The notes under the pieces were generated by a model that saw nothing but the letters and a program-made list of their open reading frames with translations, was not told the origin of the DNA and did no database searches. This document shows, piece after piece, positions 14,344-27,011 of a DNA stretch of 64,000 nucleotides. Within the stretch, counting starts at the first letter, position 1, and every line of letters starts with the position of its first letter. This DNA is from Vespa crabro (taxonomy: Eukaryota; Arthropoda; Insecta; Hymenoptera; Vespidae). The position numbers and the translations under genes are program-made. Location of the stretch: assembly GCF_910589235.1 (NCBI RefSeq), contig NC_060957.1, positions 372,001 to 436,000 on the forward strand. The letters run 5' to 3'.

Positions 14344-17300
14344 TTGAAATGATCAAATTTAATCCATTGAAAATGATCGAACAAAGACAAAAATGACATT
14401 GTAAGGATTAAGTAAAGAAAAAATTATAAAAGACAATTAAAGAGTTATCTTTCTTCAGAGAAAATCGCGGACAAAAAATGGAGACAAGAAATCATATACG
14501 ACCTTCTAGAATGTTAGGGAGGTGGTATCTGGAAATAACAGGTTGTTCAATTCCATTTAATTGGCGAACATCTTTCCGATCAAACCAGTTCGTCTGGTAT
14601 AACTGACCTACACTTAAGGTCTGCAGTACGCTCGGCCGAATCGAAAATCGAGCTTCGGAATGTCACTATACAAAAAACCGTGATCAAGACCCCTTTTTTG
14701 GCATCGATCCCATCGTATTTCCTATCTTTTATTTATTATAGAAGCAATAAAAAGAAGATAAAAAAAAAAAATTCATCCGACGCGAATGTTAGATATTGTT
14801 GTGTCGTTAAACTTCGAACGATACCTTGAATGCACGATATATTCTTTCGTTCTTGATTCTCAATCCTTTACTTCATTTCCTTTATTCTCTTTCTTTTCCA
14901 TTATATTTTCCCAACAAAAAATCCTTTTTATTTTTACACGTAATCCTTGAAACGTCGGATGATATTACGTTCTTTTCCTTTTTGATCCATCTGAAGATAT
15001 TTGACGTGTAATAAAACTGCTACCTTTCTTGATCGTTTTCACAAGTTGACATCTTACTTAGATACACGATCGATCTCCTCTCGCCAAGTTAATTATGAGA
15101 AAGAAAAGGATAAAGGAATAGAAAAACGATGATGTCGTTATTTTGATCGATTAATTATCATTTAATGTATTGCACATGTGATCTAAAAACTATAATTGAT
15201 TCAATGATCGTGTTTCTTTTTTCATCCTTGTTTCTTTCCTCCGAGAGAAAAGTTGAAATAAAGGAAAGTTTAAGATATAGTCAATGCAAATATAACAAAT
15301 TCAAGATTTAGTTGAAAATCTATTGTCTATTGTGTATAGTTAAAACATTAAGAAACGTATAAAATCATTAACTTGTTATAAGCCCTTTTACGCTTTTTTT
15401 CTTTTAATTTATTTCAAAGAAGGGAGTCGTTTATTATTTATCTTTTATCTACCCTTTTATCTACCTATTCATTCCCTTTTACCCATTAGCCTGGTCATGT
15501 ATACTTAGAAGAGAAAAACAAAAATCTGTTTAAGAAATATGTAAGTAAAATTAGCTTTCGTTTTATTTAAGTATTTTAGTATATGTTTTAATAACGAAAA
15601 TTGTGTGGTTATCGACTCGATTGACGATGAAGGGTTCGTAGTAACGTTTCCCATTTAGTAAAGAGAGACAAACTTTCCCAAGCTTATGATTCGAGTCAAG
15701 TACCTTTCGACGAAGCCCTTCGCCCTTCGCATCGTCGGCGTGTGTGAAACGTGCGTGAACACGGCGGTCGCTACAATAACGTTCCCGATCCCTTCGCAAA
15801 ACTGTGGTGGCCTCAAGTGCTATCGATAAGTGCCATTCGCAAAATTTTGACGTTCGACCGTACGAAGAGCGCACGAAAAAATTGTGAAAAGCCAGTTGCT
15901 TATGAAAAAGAAAAATCGACAAGTCTATTGTACGTATTAAAACAAGAACAACGTGAAATATACGAAGGAAAAAGTAAAAGAAGAAGAAAGAAAAAAGTTT
16001 CGATCTGTCCATTGTCGAAATTCCTTTCCATATGGAATTCCACGTGGATCGATTTGAAAGGGCCGAGACTTATTCATGTACGACAATTCATGGACGATCG
16101 ATCAAGCGATCTTCGACAAGAATATTTTTTCCCGTCGTCGCCATGGTATTAGGTAAAGGCCCACCCATGGATCCCGAATCGATCTTAAAATACGGACAAG
16201 ATCGTGATATTGATCAGCCATCCCTTCGAGATCATCGTTAGAATTAATATAATCTTTAAACTCTAAATTTATACGTATATATATATATATATAAATAATA
16301 ATTAATAATAAATAGTAATATTATTCATTTTTATTCGAAAATAATAATCGTAGTTACGTTCGACAATTTCGACATTTTCTATATCATTTAATTGTCGATC
16401 GAAAAGTTGATTTGAGACAAACGCACTATTGTATCAGTAGTGTCAAACAACGTTACTCGAAAAGAAATAACAAGTATTAACAATAATAAAAAAGAGGTAA
16501 AATACTTTTTCCATGCCTTTGAGACTACCCTTCTACGTTTCTTTGATCGAACTTTGTACGTTGGAAGTAACCCCTGCAGTCTCAACCCCCACTGTTTGGA
16601 CAAATTTGATCTTATCTTTGGAATTTTTCGACGTATGAAGGAACGAAAGCGAGAGAAAAAATGTCGAAGAAAGAGAAAGCGAGATTCGATCGAGCCGAGT
16701 TCCTAAGAAGGGGCCATTGATCTTTGAAACGTCGACTGTTACGCCGTCTTTTCATTTCTTTCTTTTTCTCTTTCTCTTTCTTTCGATAGAAAAATCGATT
16801 CTTGCTAGGTCGATTTTTGGTAGATTTTGCGGTTTATGAAATAACGAGCATTTTTCGACGATCGAGTTACAAAATCCTCTCCAACTTTTTTTTTTTTTTT
16901 TCATTTCTAGTAGCTGAAAGTCAAGCACGATTGCAGCAGGTAGAAATATATTCGACTGGTATTTCCACGTGTGTCACGTCATGCGTGAAAAATATATTTC
17001 GAAGAATCTTTGCTTTAACATTCATAGAGCGAATTTACCGTCGACGTTAAAGAAGTCTTCAATGTAGGATCGAATTTCGAGATTGTAGCGACAATTATGG
17101 TCTTTCGGTCGACCGGAAATCAAAAATGCTCTTTCAATATTACTTGTTGGTCTTCTTGATCTTTCGAAAGGATGTAAAGTGTCCAGTTTCGTTCGATCCT
17201 TCTTCTCACAGGTACGATCGAAATACGAATCGAATTTTATTGTCACCTTTGGATCATAGGAGCGAAAAAGTATTTGGTCTTGCTAAAAGAAATTTGAAAT

Positions 17301-18525
17301 GTTAGTTTTCGAAACGTTTTTAGTATCCACTCGAGTGATCTATATTCCAATGCAAATTCTTTAAGCGGTTCTTAGGTCTAACCGATATTTTGGAGGACGC
17401 ATCGCGACGGTGAAGACGAAGAGAACTATGCCGTTCGTATACGGGCTATTTGAGAACTCAAGAGACCATTCTAAGGGGTGTTTTTCGAATATACTCGTTG
17501 CACAATGTAACACTATCCCCTGGTCTTTTGTAAGAGCGCGCAGCCTTGGAGTATCTTTAATGCGGAATTGAGCAAGAGCGTGCCCTAGAAGATGTATTAT
17601 TTTTTCATGAATAATCCCTTTTGTTGAGTGTTAAAGAGAACTGGTATAGAAGGACTAAAGTCTTGAGTGGTGTTCTTGGATCGAAAAGATTTTTACTGGT
17701 ATCATATCATCAAAATTCATATCAAGTAGAGAAGGAATTATTGACAAGATATTGCTAATAAAAGATTTAATAAATTTCGTTATAAATGTTTTTTTGACAA
17801 TAAGCGAAATTCATTTTATTATCTAAGAAATTAATAGTTTTATCATAGGAATGTCTTCAATCGCCATCGATTAATTTAACAAGAGTTTGACATTTTGTAC
17901 TCTAACAAACATTTTATCGTATTACATATCGATACTTTCCTTCGATCAATAGAGTTAAATTTAATACGAGACTGATATAATCTCTAGGTTGGATCAGTAG
18001 GACATTTGAACTGAACTTATTTTTTGCAAAATAGATAAAAAGGGAAAAAGGTCTGAAAATAGCGTCTTTCACGACAAAAAGGAAAATGGCAAATTCCATA
18101 ATGTTTTGACGCGTGTCAGAAACTTCCATACCAGCTCGTTAGCATTTATTGTTCAGCGTAGTCCGCACTTCTGGTAATGGTCATCAATGCGGACTCGCCG
18201 TTCGGAGAAAATTTATATTGCATCTGCAGACTCAAATGACTCGCGCCATTTGTATAGCGATAATTTACATGGGGATGAACTCTGACCTCTCATGTTCGGG
18301 GACGCTCTCTCTCTCTCTCTTTATTTTTTTCTGCTGTAGTCAAGACTGCTTTCATCTTCTGCACGGACTTACTTTTTTAAATCTCTAAATACATCGAACA
18401 AATTCGTTCCAATTCTATCGGTTTATTCTATCGAATATTGATTGATGAACTATTAAATTATATTAAGAAAATTTAATAGCCGACGTGCGCTCGAAAGTAC
18501 ACTTAGGATTTTATTGCTATCTATA

Positions 18526-18529
<4 letters not shown>

Positions 18530-18565
<36 letters not shown>
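18530..18565. repeat. (TA)18 microsatellite
   Basis: Uninterrupted TA run of about 36 bases. Confidence 0.94.
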
Positions 18566-18568
<3 letters not shown>

Positions 18569-19664
18569 CTGATATGTTGAAATACAATGAGGATGATCGA
18601 GAAAGAGAACTTTATACTCGCGTAATTTTTTCGAAAGATCGAAGTGGATTTTCGTTGGAATCGGACATTTTGCCGCGCGTCTGTGTTTTGTGTTGCACAA
18701 TGAGGTCCTGGAGTGTCTTTAGTACATACAGTAGCATGGTATTGAATGGTCGGCGCTCACAAATGCGCAGCAGGGTGTCCGGTTCTCTTGAGATTTGCTA
18801 CTCGATATGAATGTAGACTTAAGATGAAAAACTAATGTCCCTTTTCTCCTGATATTTCCATCATTTCTACGGTCAATATATCTTCGAACAAACGAGAACT
18901 TAATATGTTTATTGCTGTGAGAATGTTACATTCGAATAGGACGATAGGCAGTAGATTTTTATCTTACAATGCTTTCCTACCTCGACTATAAATGTGTAAA
19001 ACGAAGGTTATAAAGTGAATTTAGAATTTGGCCGCGATCTTTTGACTTTATCGTTCTTATTATTTTTTAAATGTGACTTACATGCGTTTCATTCTAATTA
19101 ACTTCATTGATATTAGAGTTAAATGATGTGTATTTTTTTTCTTTTTTTTTTTTTTTTTAATTATTTTATTTATATATACAGTAACATATTATTTGATATA
19201 CATTGATTATATTAATATTTGTTGTATATTGATGTATATAAATACATACTGTTTTTTTTATAAAAAATGTATATATTTTGGCCTATTGTTTTGCTTTCAT
19301 CATAACAACATTGAGAGGACGATCTTTTGATCTATTTTGATAATTATAAATTAGATTTCATGCGATAAAGTTTTAGGAATAAAAATGTCGAAGATGTCAT
19401 CATCATTGGCATTAGTCAAAATTAAATAGATTTTGTCACTTATGTTTTACTTTAAATTTCACTATTTTTGTAAAAATAGTGTCGATAAAAACGTTTCTCA
19501 TGACATGGAGATTATAGTGTAGACATCTAGAGAACGTATTATGAATCACAAATAAACATTTTTAATTGTAATTTACAATTATTGTTTATGTTAGAAATTA
19601 TAAAATGAAAAAGCATTGGAGAAATAATATTCTAATAAAACACAAATATTTCTTTTTAAGAATC

Positions 19665-19777
19665 ATGTCTATGTTGTCTGGAAAACGAATAAGATCAACC
19701 TTACTGGGTCTTGATAAGGAAGAAAATACGGATGAAAAAAGAATCGATATACCGTTCGTCGATAACGAACCATTAAG
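19665..19777 (+). CDS. SPO11: SPO11 exon 1
   Basis: It encodes residues 1-37 plus two bases of codon 38, starting MSMLSGKRIR. This ATG is the first in a frame that joins in phase to exon 2. The donor is AG|GTGATA. The N-terminus is poorly conserved in this family, so the exact start is less certain than the rest. Confidence 0.8.
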
Positions 19778-21179
19778 GTGATATTTTAAAAATAAACAAT
19801 AATATAAAACAATCATCTATATTTTATTTTGAAAACATATAAACGTAACATTGTTATTTTTCGATCAGGCAAATACTGATACGTAAGATTGAATATACAA
19901 CTCTTATGATAATACAGAAAATTTGTTCTGGAGAATTTCCAAATGTATTTGTTCCAAATAACTATGATAAAATGGAATCATTAGAATCACTAGAAAATGA
20001 TGTTAATGAATCTGATGATAAGACGTTGGAATTCGACGAAGATGACAATTCAGTGAATACGACAGATAGTATGAATTTTTGTCGCAAAAGGAGTAAAAAC
20101 AAATTGGCCTTAATGATGAAAGTTATGGCTATGTCACATCGATTATTAATTACAAATACCAGAATAACTAGGCGATCTTTTTACTATGATTTAAAAAACG
20201 ACATAGCAGGTATTTTGGTTCCTACGCAAAAGTACATAGATCTAGCTGTGCATGATGTCGCTGAACTTTTGAATTGTGCACCGTGGGATTTGGGTGCGTA
20301 TATTTTAGTAATTTTACGTTTACATAATTACAAACATCATATTGTATAGATTATATAGATTATATAGATAATATGATATAAATTATACATGTATATATAT
20401 ATATAGATTAACTTTTAAGAAATAATAAACGTGTATTTCATAGGACTCATTGCTACGTCCAAGGGTTTAATAGCAGGAAATTTAACTCTATACTTCATGG
20501 ACAACCAGACTATCGATTGCAATGTTCCAGGAGGTGCACTTATTCCTCAGATAATCTCAAATATTATCTCGATTCGTGCAAAAGCAAAATTCGTTTTGAT
20601 AGTCGAGAAAGATTCAATATTTCAAAAATTATTAGAAGAGAATACTACGGAATTATTGAATTGTATACTAATAACAGGAAAGGGTTACCCAGATATTGGT
20701 ACCAGGATGCTAATTAAATTACTTTCGGAAAAACTAAATATTCCAATTTATATTATCGTAGATGCTGATCCCTTTGGTATGGATATCATGTGTGTTTATC
20801 GGTAAATTTCATATAATTACATGTAATTTTTATTCGCGACTTTTGTCTTGTCTATTTTCTCAATGTTCTATTATTTAGCTTCGGATCTTCAACATTATCG
20901 AAGGAAAACGATAGTTTAGCTTGTCCGAAAGTTCGTTGGCTTGGCATTCACCCCTCGGAATTGAGCGTATTAGGGGTGAAAACTATTTCATTGTCCGAAA
21001 GGGATTTATCGAAATTGACATCTATCAATAATCGTCATTACATGACGGAGGCGCTGTTAAGACAGACGAAAATAATGCGAAGGGGCAAGGCCGAGATAGA
21101 AGCTATATCATCTTTCTGCCGTAATTTTCTGACAGCTGTTTATATCTCACGAAAAATAAAAGGAAACGATTATATTTAA
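19665..21179 (+). CDS. SPO11: SPO11 meiotic double-strand-break transesterase (4 exons)
   Basis: The coding exons are 19665-19777, 19869-20293, 20444-20801 and 20879-21179. All junctions are GT-AG and in phase, giving 398 aa, close to the usual animal SPO11 size. SPO11 (mei-W68 in Drosophila) is the meiotic homologue of the archaeal topoisomerase VI A subunit. It cuts DNA through a tyrosine and stays covalently bound to the 5' end, starting meiotic recombination. The winged-helix/5Y-CAP region carries the motif RRSFYYDL with tandem Tyr143-Tyr144; by family alignment the second should be the nucleophile. The Toprim domain has Glu234 (VEKDSIF) and the DADPFG motif with Asp286 and Asp288 for metal binding. 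The family signatures TSKGLIAGN (184-192) and RWLGIHPSEL are present. An acidic Ser/Asp/Glu-rich insert lies at about residues 71-110. No disruption is seen, so the gene looks functional. Confidence 0.95.
19869..20293 (+). CDS. SPO11: SPO11 exon 2 (catalytic tyrosine)
   Basis: It encodes residues 39-179, beginning QILIRKIEYTT, a conserved helix of the family. It contains the acidic insert and the RRSFYYDL catalytic motif. The acceptor CGATCAG follows a T-rich tract, and the donor is G|GTGCGT, one base into codon 180. Confidence 0.94.
20444..20801 (+). CDS. SPO11: SPO11 exon 3 (Toprim core)
   Basis: It encodes residues 181-298 with TSKGLIAGN, VEKDSIF and DADPFG. The acceptor is TTTCATAG and the donor is CG|GTAAAT. 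Confidence 0.95.
20879..21179 (+). CDS. SPO11: SPO11 exon 4 (C-terminus)
   Basis: It encodes residues 300-398 and the TAA stop, including RWLGIHPSEL and the C-terminal helical region. The acceptor is TTATTTAG. Confidence 0.94.
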
Positions 21180-21275
21180 ATTATAACAAGGACAAGAACG
21201 TTTAATCTTGAAAGAAATAATTCACTTATTAATTCATGCACATATGTGTATTACACTTATTCGTTAATCGATGTC

Positions 21276-21281
21276 AATAAA
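21276..21281 (+). terminator. SPO11 poly(A) signal
   Basis: A canonical AATAAA lies 97 bases after the SPO11 stop codon and is the first one downstream. It sits next to a - strand ATTAAA at 21286-21291, which may serve the convergent gene. Confidence 0.65.
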
Positions 21282-21285
21282 ATTA

Positions 21286-21291
21286 TTTAAT
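21286..21291 (-). terminator. possible poly(A) signal of the 105-aa gene
   Basis: ATTAAA on the - strand lies about 173 bases past the TAG stop, within 5 bases of the SPO11 AATAAA on the other strand. It is a weaker variant signal, and others may be used instead. Confidence 0.35.
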
Positions 21292-21463
21292 TATTTTTGT
21301 ATAGATTTAAAATATGTTTCATTGAAAAAAACATTTGTTGAGTAACATTTGGTCTGATGTAATTAATTTTGGCACTCCTTCTGAAAAGATGGACTGAAAT
21401 AAATTAATTATGATCGATATATTGTTACAAGAAAATATTTACGTTCTGTTTTATCGTTGCTAT

Positions 21464-21665
21464 CTATGTATCTAAATTTTCCATAACTTTGTCATCTTCT
21501 CCATCGTTATCGTCCAAGATAATAAGTTGTGGAGTTTTATGAAACGTTCCGAGGAAGATGATACTACTGTCGGAGGACCGATTGGAAAGATTTTCAAATT
21601 TATTATACGTAGAATTCATTTCTCTTAGAGATTTTGAACGAGTTGCATATGGGTGCTTGTGAAAA
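21464..21665 (-). CDS. 105-aa gene exon 2
   Basis: It encodes residues 40-105 and the TAG stop. It starts FHKHPYATRSKS and ends in an acidic tail (DKVMENLDT). The in-phase acceptor is GAAAG at 21666. The alternative AG six codons further in would break the frame. Confidence 0.65.
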
Positions 21666-21935
21666 CTTTCAAAAAAAAAGAAAAAAAAAAAAAACAAAAA
21701 CAAAAATAATTATTAAAAGTAAAATAGTTAAGAACTATGTTAAATGTTTCCAACTCAACATTTCTTTCTATTTTTTTCTTTTTTTTTTTTTTTTATTTTT
21801 TTATTTTTGTTTAGGTTACCGAGATGGCCTGCAAATATCAATAAATCTCTGGTTGCTTCGGGTGACACGTATAAATTCTTCCGAAAGATGACTTTTTATC
21901 GAAATTTTCTTTCTTCTGGATTGACGTATATCCAT
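21464..21935 (-). CDS. uncharacterised 105-aa protein with SUMO-interaction-like motifs (2 exons)
   Basis: Exon 1 is 21935-21820 and exon 2 is 21665-21464, read on the - strand. The 154-base intron has donor CG|GTAACC and acceptor GAAAG after a long T tract. The ATG sits in a strong context (ACCATGG) with an in-frame TGA two codons upstream, which fixes the start. The protein begins MDIRQSRRKK, so an early basic patch could act as a nuclear signal. Two short hydrophobic segments, IIFL (residues 74-77) and LIIL (86-89), lie in Ser/Asp-rich settings. The second is followed at once by an acidic run (DDNDGEDD). Both match the general pattern of SUMO-interaction motifs. I do not recognise a family. 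The gene converges on SPO11. A nuclear, SUMO-binding role is inference only. Confidence 0.62.
21820..21935 (-). CDS. 105-aa gene exon 1
   Basis: It encodes residues 1-38 plus two bases of codon 39, is rich in Arg, Lys, Ser and Ile, and ends ...FIDICRPS. Its coding-like composition contrasts with the poly-T intron beside it. Confidence 0.62.
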
Positions 21936-22813
21936 GGTTCAATTCTTTCCTAGATCAAATCTTATCGATAAAGATTAACAATTTTTCAATTTATTCATTG
22001 ATTATCTCATTGATTGTTATTAACTTTTTTGTCATACTTCCGTACCAACATCGTAATTGATAAAACATCAAGAAAATGAGATAATATCTGTGAAATTTCG
22101 TTCACATAAACCTTTTTAGAAGTTCAAAGATAATTATGAGATACCATTTTATTGATTACACACGAAGTCAGTCGTTGATGGTAATCAAAATTGATGCGAA
22201 GTTGCTTCGTAAATAATGGGAAATAAATGACAAACTATCAGGTAATGTAACAGTTTATTGAAAACACTTTTGTCCGCCCGATGTCCGGAGCGATCCTCGC
22301 TGATATTAAAAAACGCAGAGTCTTAATAACATGATTATCTCATGGATGTTACATGGAAGGTAACTTGAACGATATTCGTGAAACCAGCGTTTTCCTTACC
22401 GATTCTCGTATGTACGTATTGACACGATTCAAAATTGATAGGCACGTTCGAACAATAAATAATAAACAAGATTGCTGAATAAATAATTTCCCGAATCTTT
22501 ACGTTAAGAAACGTTTATCTCAAGTAATAAATATCTCGATTGTTAGAATATATATATATATATATATCTATATAAAGAAAAATAAGATCAAGAAAAAGTA
22601 AAAGAAAAAAAGAAATATACACGAGAATCACGAAGCGTTCAATTGACGCGCACACACAGATTCTTCGTGTCCCGATTGGCCGATTTCACGGATATTTCTC
22701 GTCTACAGGTCCGTGCGAATATCGCAAAAAGTCGAGTCGAAACAATCAGCGCGTCTCGTTTCGCGCTCAGAGGCGATATTTGTTACTCCTTTTTTGTTTT
22801 TCTTCATTATCGA

Positions 22814-22870
<57 letters not shown>

Positions 22871-22892
22871 TATTATTATTATTATTATTATT
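22814..22892. repeat. (ATT)n microsatellite
   Basis: About 26 ATT units with one interruption near 22866, the longest trinucleotide run in the window. It is followed by a degraded AT-rich tail. The overlapping poly-Tyr and poly-Ile frames come from it. Confidence 0.95.
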
Positions 22893-23384
22893 AATTTATT
22901 ATTAATTTATTATTTACTCATTCATTTATTTATTTATTTAGTTATTTATTAGATAGGATGATGAAGCAATCGTCCGTGTGTCTCGAGAGAAGCTTATGTT
23001 GAACATATAAGGACACTAGTCCCATTCGACTCAACCTCATCTTCATTTTTTTTTTCTCTTCGAGCGAATATATTAATTAGTATATAAAAACAACTCTTCT
23101 TTCTTATTCTTCATTGATTCGATTTATACAGTCGATAATCTTTTTTTTTTTTTTTTTGGAGCAGCGTTCTCGTCGCTTTTCGACTCTACGTCGCGTTCGA
23201 ATAGGCGATTTTGAAACGTTTCTGTTTTTCCTTTTTTTCATTTTTCTTTTTTTTTCATTTTTACTCGATCGATTTTCGGACGTTCTGACGTAAAAATTTT
23301 GCGAATATATTACGATGATACCTCGATTATTCGAAACGAATAGCGAATATCGAATAAGTTAATATAAAAAAAAAAAAAGAAAAA

Positions 23385-23417
<33 letters not shown>

Positions 23418-24520
23418 AAAAGAGAGTAAAAATAATGTAGAACAGAGAATTTTTCTAATTTAAAAACTAATTTAAGAATGTTTTATACGTATAAACAAAT
23501 AAACAAACGACAGTAATAAATAGAATAATTACTTTTGCATATCTTATTAGAAATTTAACGATTCTTGAAATTCTTCTATTTATCAAATAAAATTACTCGA
23601 GATTTAAAGTTGCAATTAGGGATTTATATTAATATAATGTATCTTAGTAAAGGAAATTGACGAATTAATAGATAGTGTTTCGGATAATCGAGATCGATTA
23701 CGTTTTTCAAACATATCGCTCTAATTTACTATTCGTATTGATTTTATTATTCGATTCTTCGCACGGGCCCGATTCTTGGGTCGGGTTCCGCATTAAATTA
23801 TATTCTTCCTGGTATTACTGCGTACTGGTGTATGTGTATATTATTTTTGTCGTGTAGATGTAAGTGAACATAAGTTCTTCATTGTCACTGTATCTTGACG
23901 TGTACATACGTACATATGTGCGTGTGTATAATTTTTTTTGTCTTTAGCCTAGCGGCGATATAATACTTTACCAAAAGCTATAGATATCCTTATGCGCAGC
24001 TACCAAGGTTTTCATTTTTATTTTTATTTTCTTTTTTTGGCGAATAACTTCATATTTCGCATACTTTTTTTTTGTTTTTTTTTTTTTTCATTTTTTATTT
24101 ATTTATTTTTTTTTTTATTTTTTTTTTGCATGCCTGCGGTCATCCCCTCCTTCGCGATCGTGTATTAATTAATTCGATACCTATATGCTTATGTTTTATT
24201 CGCCGTCTCCCCCACCCCAACCCCTATTAGTCTCTGTCTTCTTTCGCATTAAATTTACTATACTTAATAATTGATTGTGATTTTACACTCTCTCCTGGGA
24301 TCAGAAGATTCACGCATCGATCACTCACGACTTTCGAGTTTCTCTAGCGAAAAAGGCGGAAACTTTTTTTTTTTATTATTATTATTTTTCGTCTTTTCTT
24401 TTTTTCGTCTACATTTCATCTTCTTCGGGTTATAATGTTGTCGTCTGTGCACGTTAATTAAAGAATTAATGCTCAAGCGACGTCTCTCGTCTCGTCTGCC
24501 TTTTTGTCTCTCTTTCTCTG

Positions 24521-24521
<1 letters not shown>

Positions 24522-24552
<31 letters not shown>
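24522..24552. repeat. (CT)15 microsatellite
   Basis: Pure CT run in a pyrimidine-rich stretch. Confidence 0.93.
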
Positions 24553-24556
<4 letters not shown>

Positions 24557-25444
24557 TCTCTTTGTCATAAAAGACTCTCATTTAGACGAGAGATTTCGTA
24601 AAAACGAATTTGCCAGCTTTTTCTTTTTTTTTTTTCAAAGTCACCACATAGAATTTCCAATTTTCTCGATAACTTTTGACTTATTCGGCTTATTATAAAA
24701 TGACGTTACAGAAGTTTACGAATTTCTTTTCGGAAAATTCACTAAGGGTTTCGCTAAGAGGGATCTCAAATCGATTTAGAGTATATATCTCGAGATATTG
24801 AGAATTCATTGAATTCGAGCTAAACGCGACGAAGCACGAAGGTATACATCAGTAAGGCCTTGACTGACGATTAATTACATTTTGCAATAAATCACTATTA
24901 ATAATAATATCCCGAACACAAAATCGTCCAAGCGTACGGTCCTTTGTACTCTTAATGCCGCTATCATCGAGTATGTATATGTTTTCTTTTATTGTTGCTT
25001 TAATAAACATCCCATAGATCAATCGTTACCACCTTCTTCGTTTCTTCAAACATTATTTTCTATAGATTCAAACACGCGACGCCTGAACTTCAGCGCCTCA
25101 TTTACGAGGCCTATTTCGTATTAATTGACGTACATACACTTGTGTATGTACATGCACATACACGTCTCATATTACACATCTAAACATATACAATCGACAA
25201 TGATCATTCGCTTTTTCTTTTTCTTTTTTTTTTTTTTTCTTTTTTTTTTTCTTTTTTTTTCTAATATTCATTAACATTATTAGGTAGGTTTTTTTTTTCT
25301 TTCCTTTCTATTTATTATCGTTTGATTAGTTGCACTAGCCTTGATTGTCGGCATTTAAGGGCTGCTCTGGCAGACAGCGTGTATGGCGACACGTGCGACT
25401 CTCTTCGTTCGAGCGCGCTTATCTTCTCCCTCTCTCACTCTCTC

Positions 25445-25469
25445 ACACACACACACACAAACATGCACA

Positions 25470-25509
<40 letters not shown>
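25445..25509. repeat. compound (CA)n and (CT)n microsatellite
   Basis: A CA run at about 25445-25459 is followed after a short spacer by a CT run at 25475-25509. Confidence 0.92.
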
Positions 25510-25512
<3 letters not shown>

Positions 25513-25585
25513 GCACAATTATTAATTTGTCTTCATTAATACATAGAATTATTTCTCTTTCAGACTTGTAAACGAAGACGATTTT

Positions 25586-25632
<47 letters not shown>

Positions 25633-25633
25633 T
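25586..25633. repeat. (TTTA)n microsatellite
   Basis: About twelve tetranucleotide TTTA units. Confidence 0.94.
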
Positions 25634-26884
25634 CCTTTCGTGAACGAACACTAATGTAAAGACAGACAATTTACTTTTGTCCTCTTTCTTTCTTAACTTT
25701 CCTTTTCGTTCTTCTTCTTTAACATCATTTGTCTATCTTCTCCTCTTTTCTTTCATTTATTATTTTTCTTTTATATCCTTCCTCCTTATTTTTGTTAAAA
25801 CACGCATGATACAGGGGAGATATAATTTCGAAAATGTACAAATCGAAAGTAGTCGAGAACGGCGATGCCACGATCCGTTTCAGGGAGAGAGAATTATTTC
25901 TTTTATTTAATTTTTATGAATATCATGTAAAATTAAGCTCACGTTTGAGATTTCTTTTCTTTGATTCGTTTCATCCCCGACGATCGATGATTACGCTGTA
26001 TTACTTTTTTCTTTTCTCTTTTTTTTTCTTTTTTTTTTTTTTTCTTTGTTTCTTCTTTCATTTTGTCGAACAACATCTTACAAGTCGTAGACGAGGAACA
26101 CGCTCGAAAACACTGGAGTGTACGCGTCTCCAATTTCGACTGTTGACCGACGAAATCGATGAATTAATTATATTACATAATTCTTCCGTTTCGTTTGTTC
26201 TTTATATAATAATAATGTTTTTTAGATGCACCAAATCGCGATTGGTAAATATTTCTCGAGGGCGAGAGATAGAGTCACACGTAACAAGGGAGGAGAAAAT
26301 TTTCTTCAGCGACGCGTTTGTGTAAATGCGTGTGTTAATGTTTATAAACAGCGTGTAGTAATTAATAGTAATAGTGATAGCAGTATGTATGTATAAATAT
26401 TTAAAGATAAAGAACCTTAGAAGAGGGAGTAGATTTTTTTTTTTTAGGGGAATTTCTTCTTAACGCGACTTTAAGATACACACACACATGCGCGCACGCA
26501 CACGCACGCACACACACAGACACATACACTAGGCGCGCGAAAGCTATGCTTGATGGAGAACTCAAGGGAAACCTTCGATCATATTATTTTCTCTCCTTTT
26601 GTTCTTTATCTTTTCTTTTGAAATTTTCGAATTATCAATATATTAATGCCTTCAGATGAACGTCATCGAATAACCTTAATAATGACTTTCTCACGCTCAA
26701 TCTCAACTCTAGAAGGCACCGGTAACGCATAATGAGGAAAAAAGAGGAAATAAAGGAAGGAAAGACTAAAACATTTTTTCTTTATTTTTTGTAGAAATCT
26801 TCAATAAACTCTCTTTTTCTTTCCGATGCTACGTTTTTTTGTTTATTTTCTTTTTCTTTTTCTTCATATCGAGTAAATCTTTTC

Positions 26885-26888
<4 letters not shown>

Positions 26889-26930
<42 letters not shown>
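26889..26930. repeat. (TA)21 microsatellite
   Basis: Uninterrupted TA run, one of the longest in the window. Confidence 0.94.
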
Positions 26931-26932
<2 letters not shown>

Positions 26933-27011
26933 TTTTCTCTATCTCTATCTCTCTTTTATTTTTTGCGCTGATTATTTTCGTCCAATAAAATGTTCTTTCA
27001 TTTTTAAATTA

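Larger units (their letters stand above)
1..19664. other. gene-poor AT-rich region (intergenic or giant intron)
   Basis: I find no convincing coding exon in this stretch. Open frames of 60-200 codons are mostly built on (CT)n/(GA)n tracts, which translate as Leu-Ser or Arg-Glu runs, or on poly-T tracts, and none shows a recognisable domain. It holds many microsatellites, listed separately. It also holds a few islands of higher GC, notably about 820-990, 4180-4720, 10360-10480, 11925-11990, 15740-16240 and 18140-18340. These could be regulatory or untranslated exons of a gene lying mostly outside the window. I could not assign any of them. Confidence 0.6.

Noticed and set aside
15563..16241. 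Overlapping open frames on both strands in a slightly GC-richer patch
   Set aside because: Frames on opposite strands compete, none has a recognisable domain or clean splice sites, and the patch may just be regulatory.
18149..18810. Two + strand frames in a higher-GC patch
   Set aside because: One spans a CT run and the other a TA run; no domain or splice signals were found.
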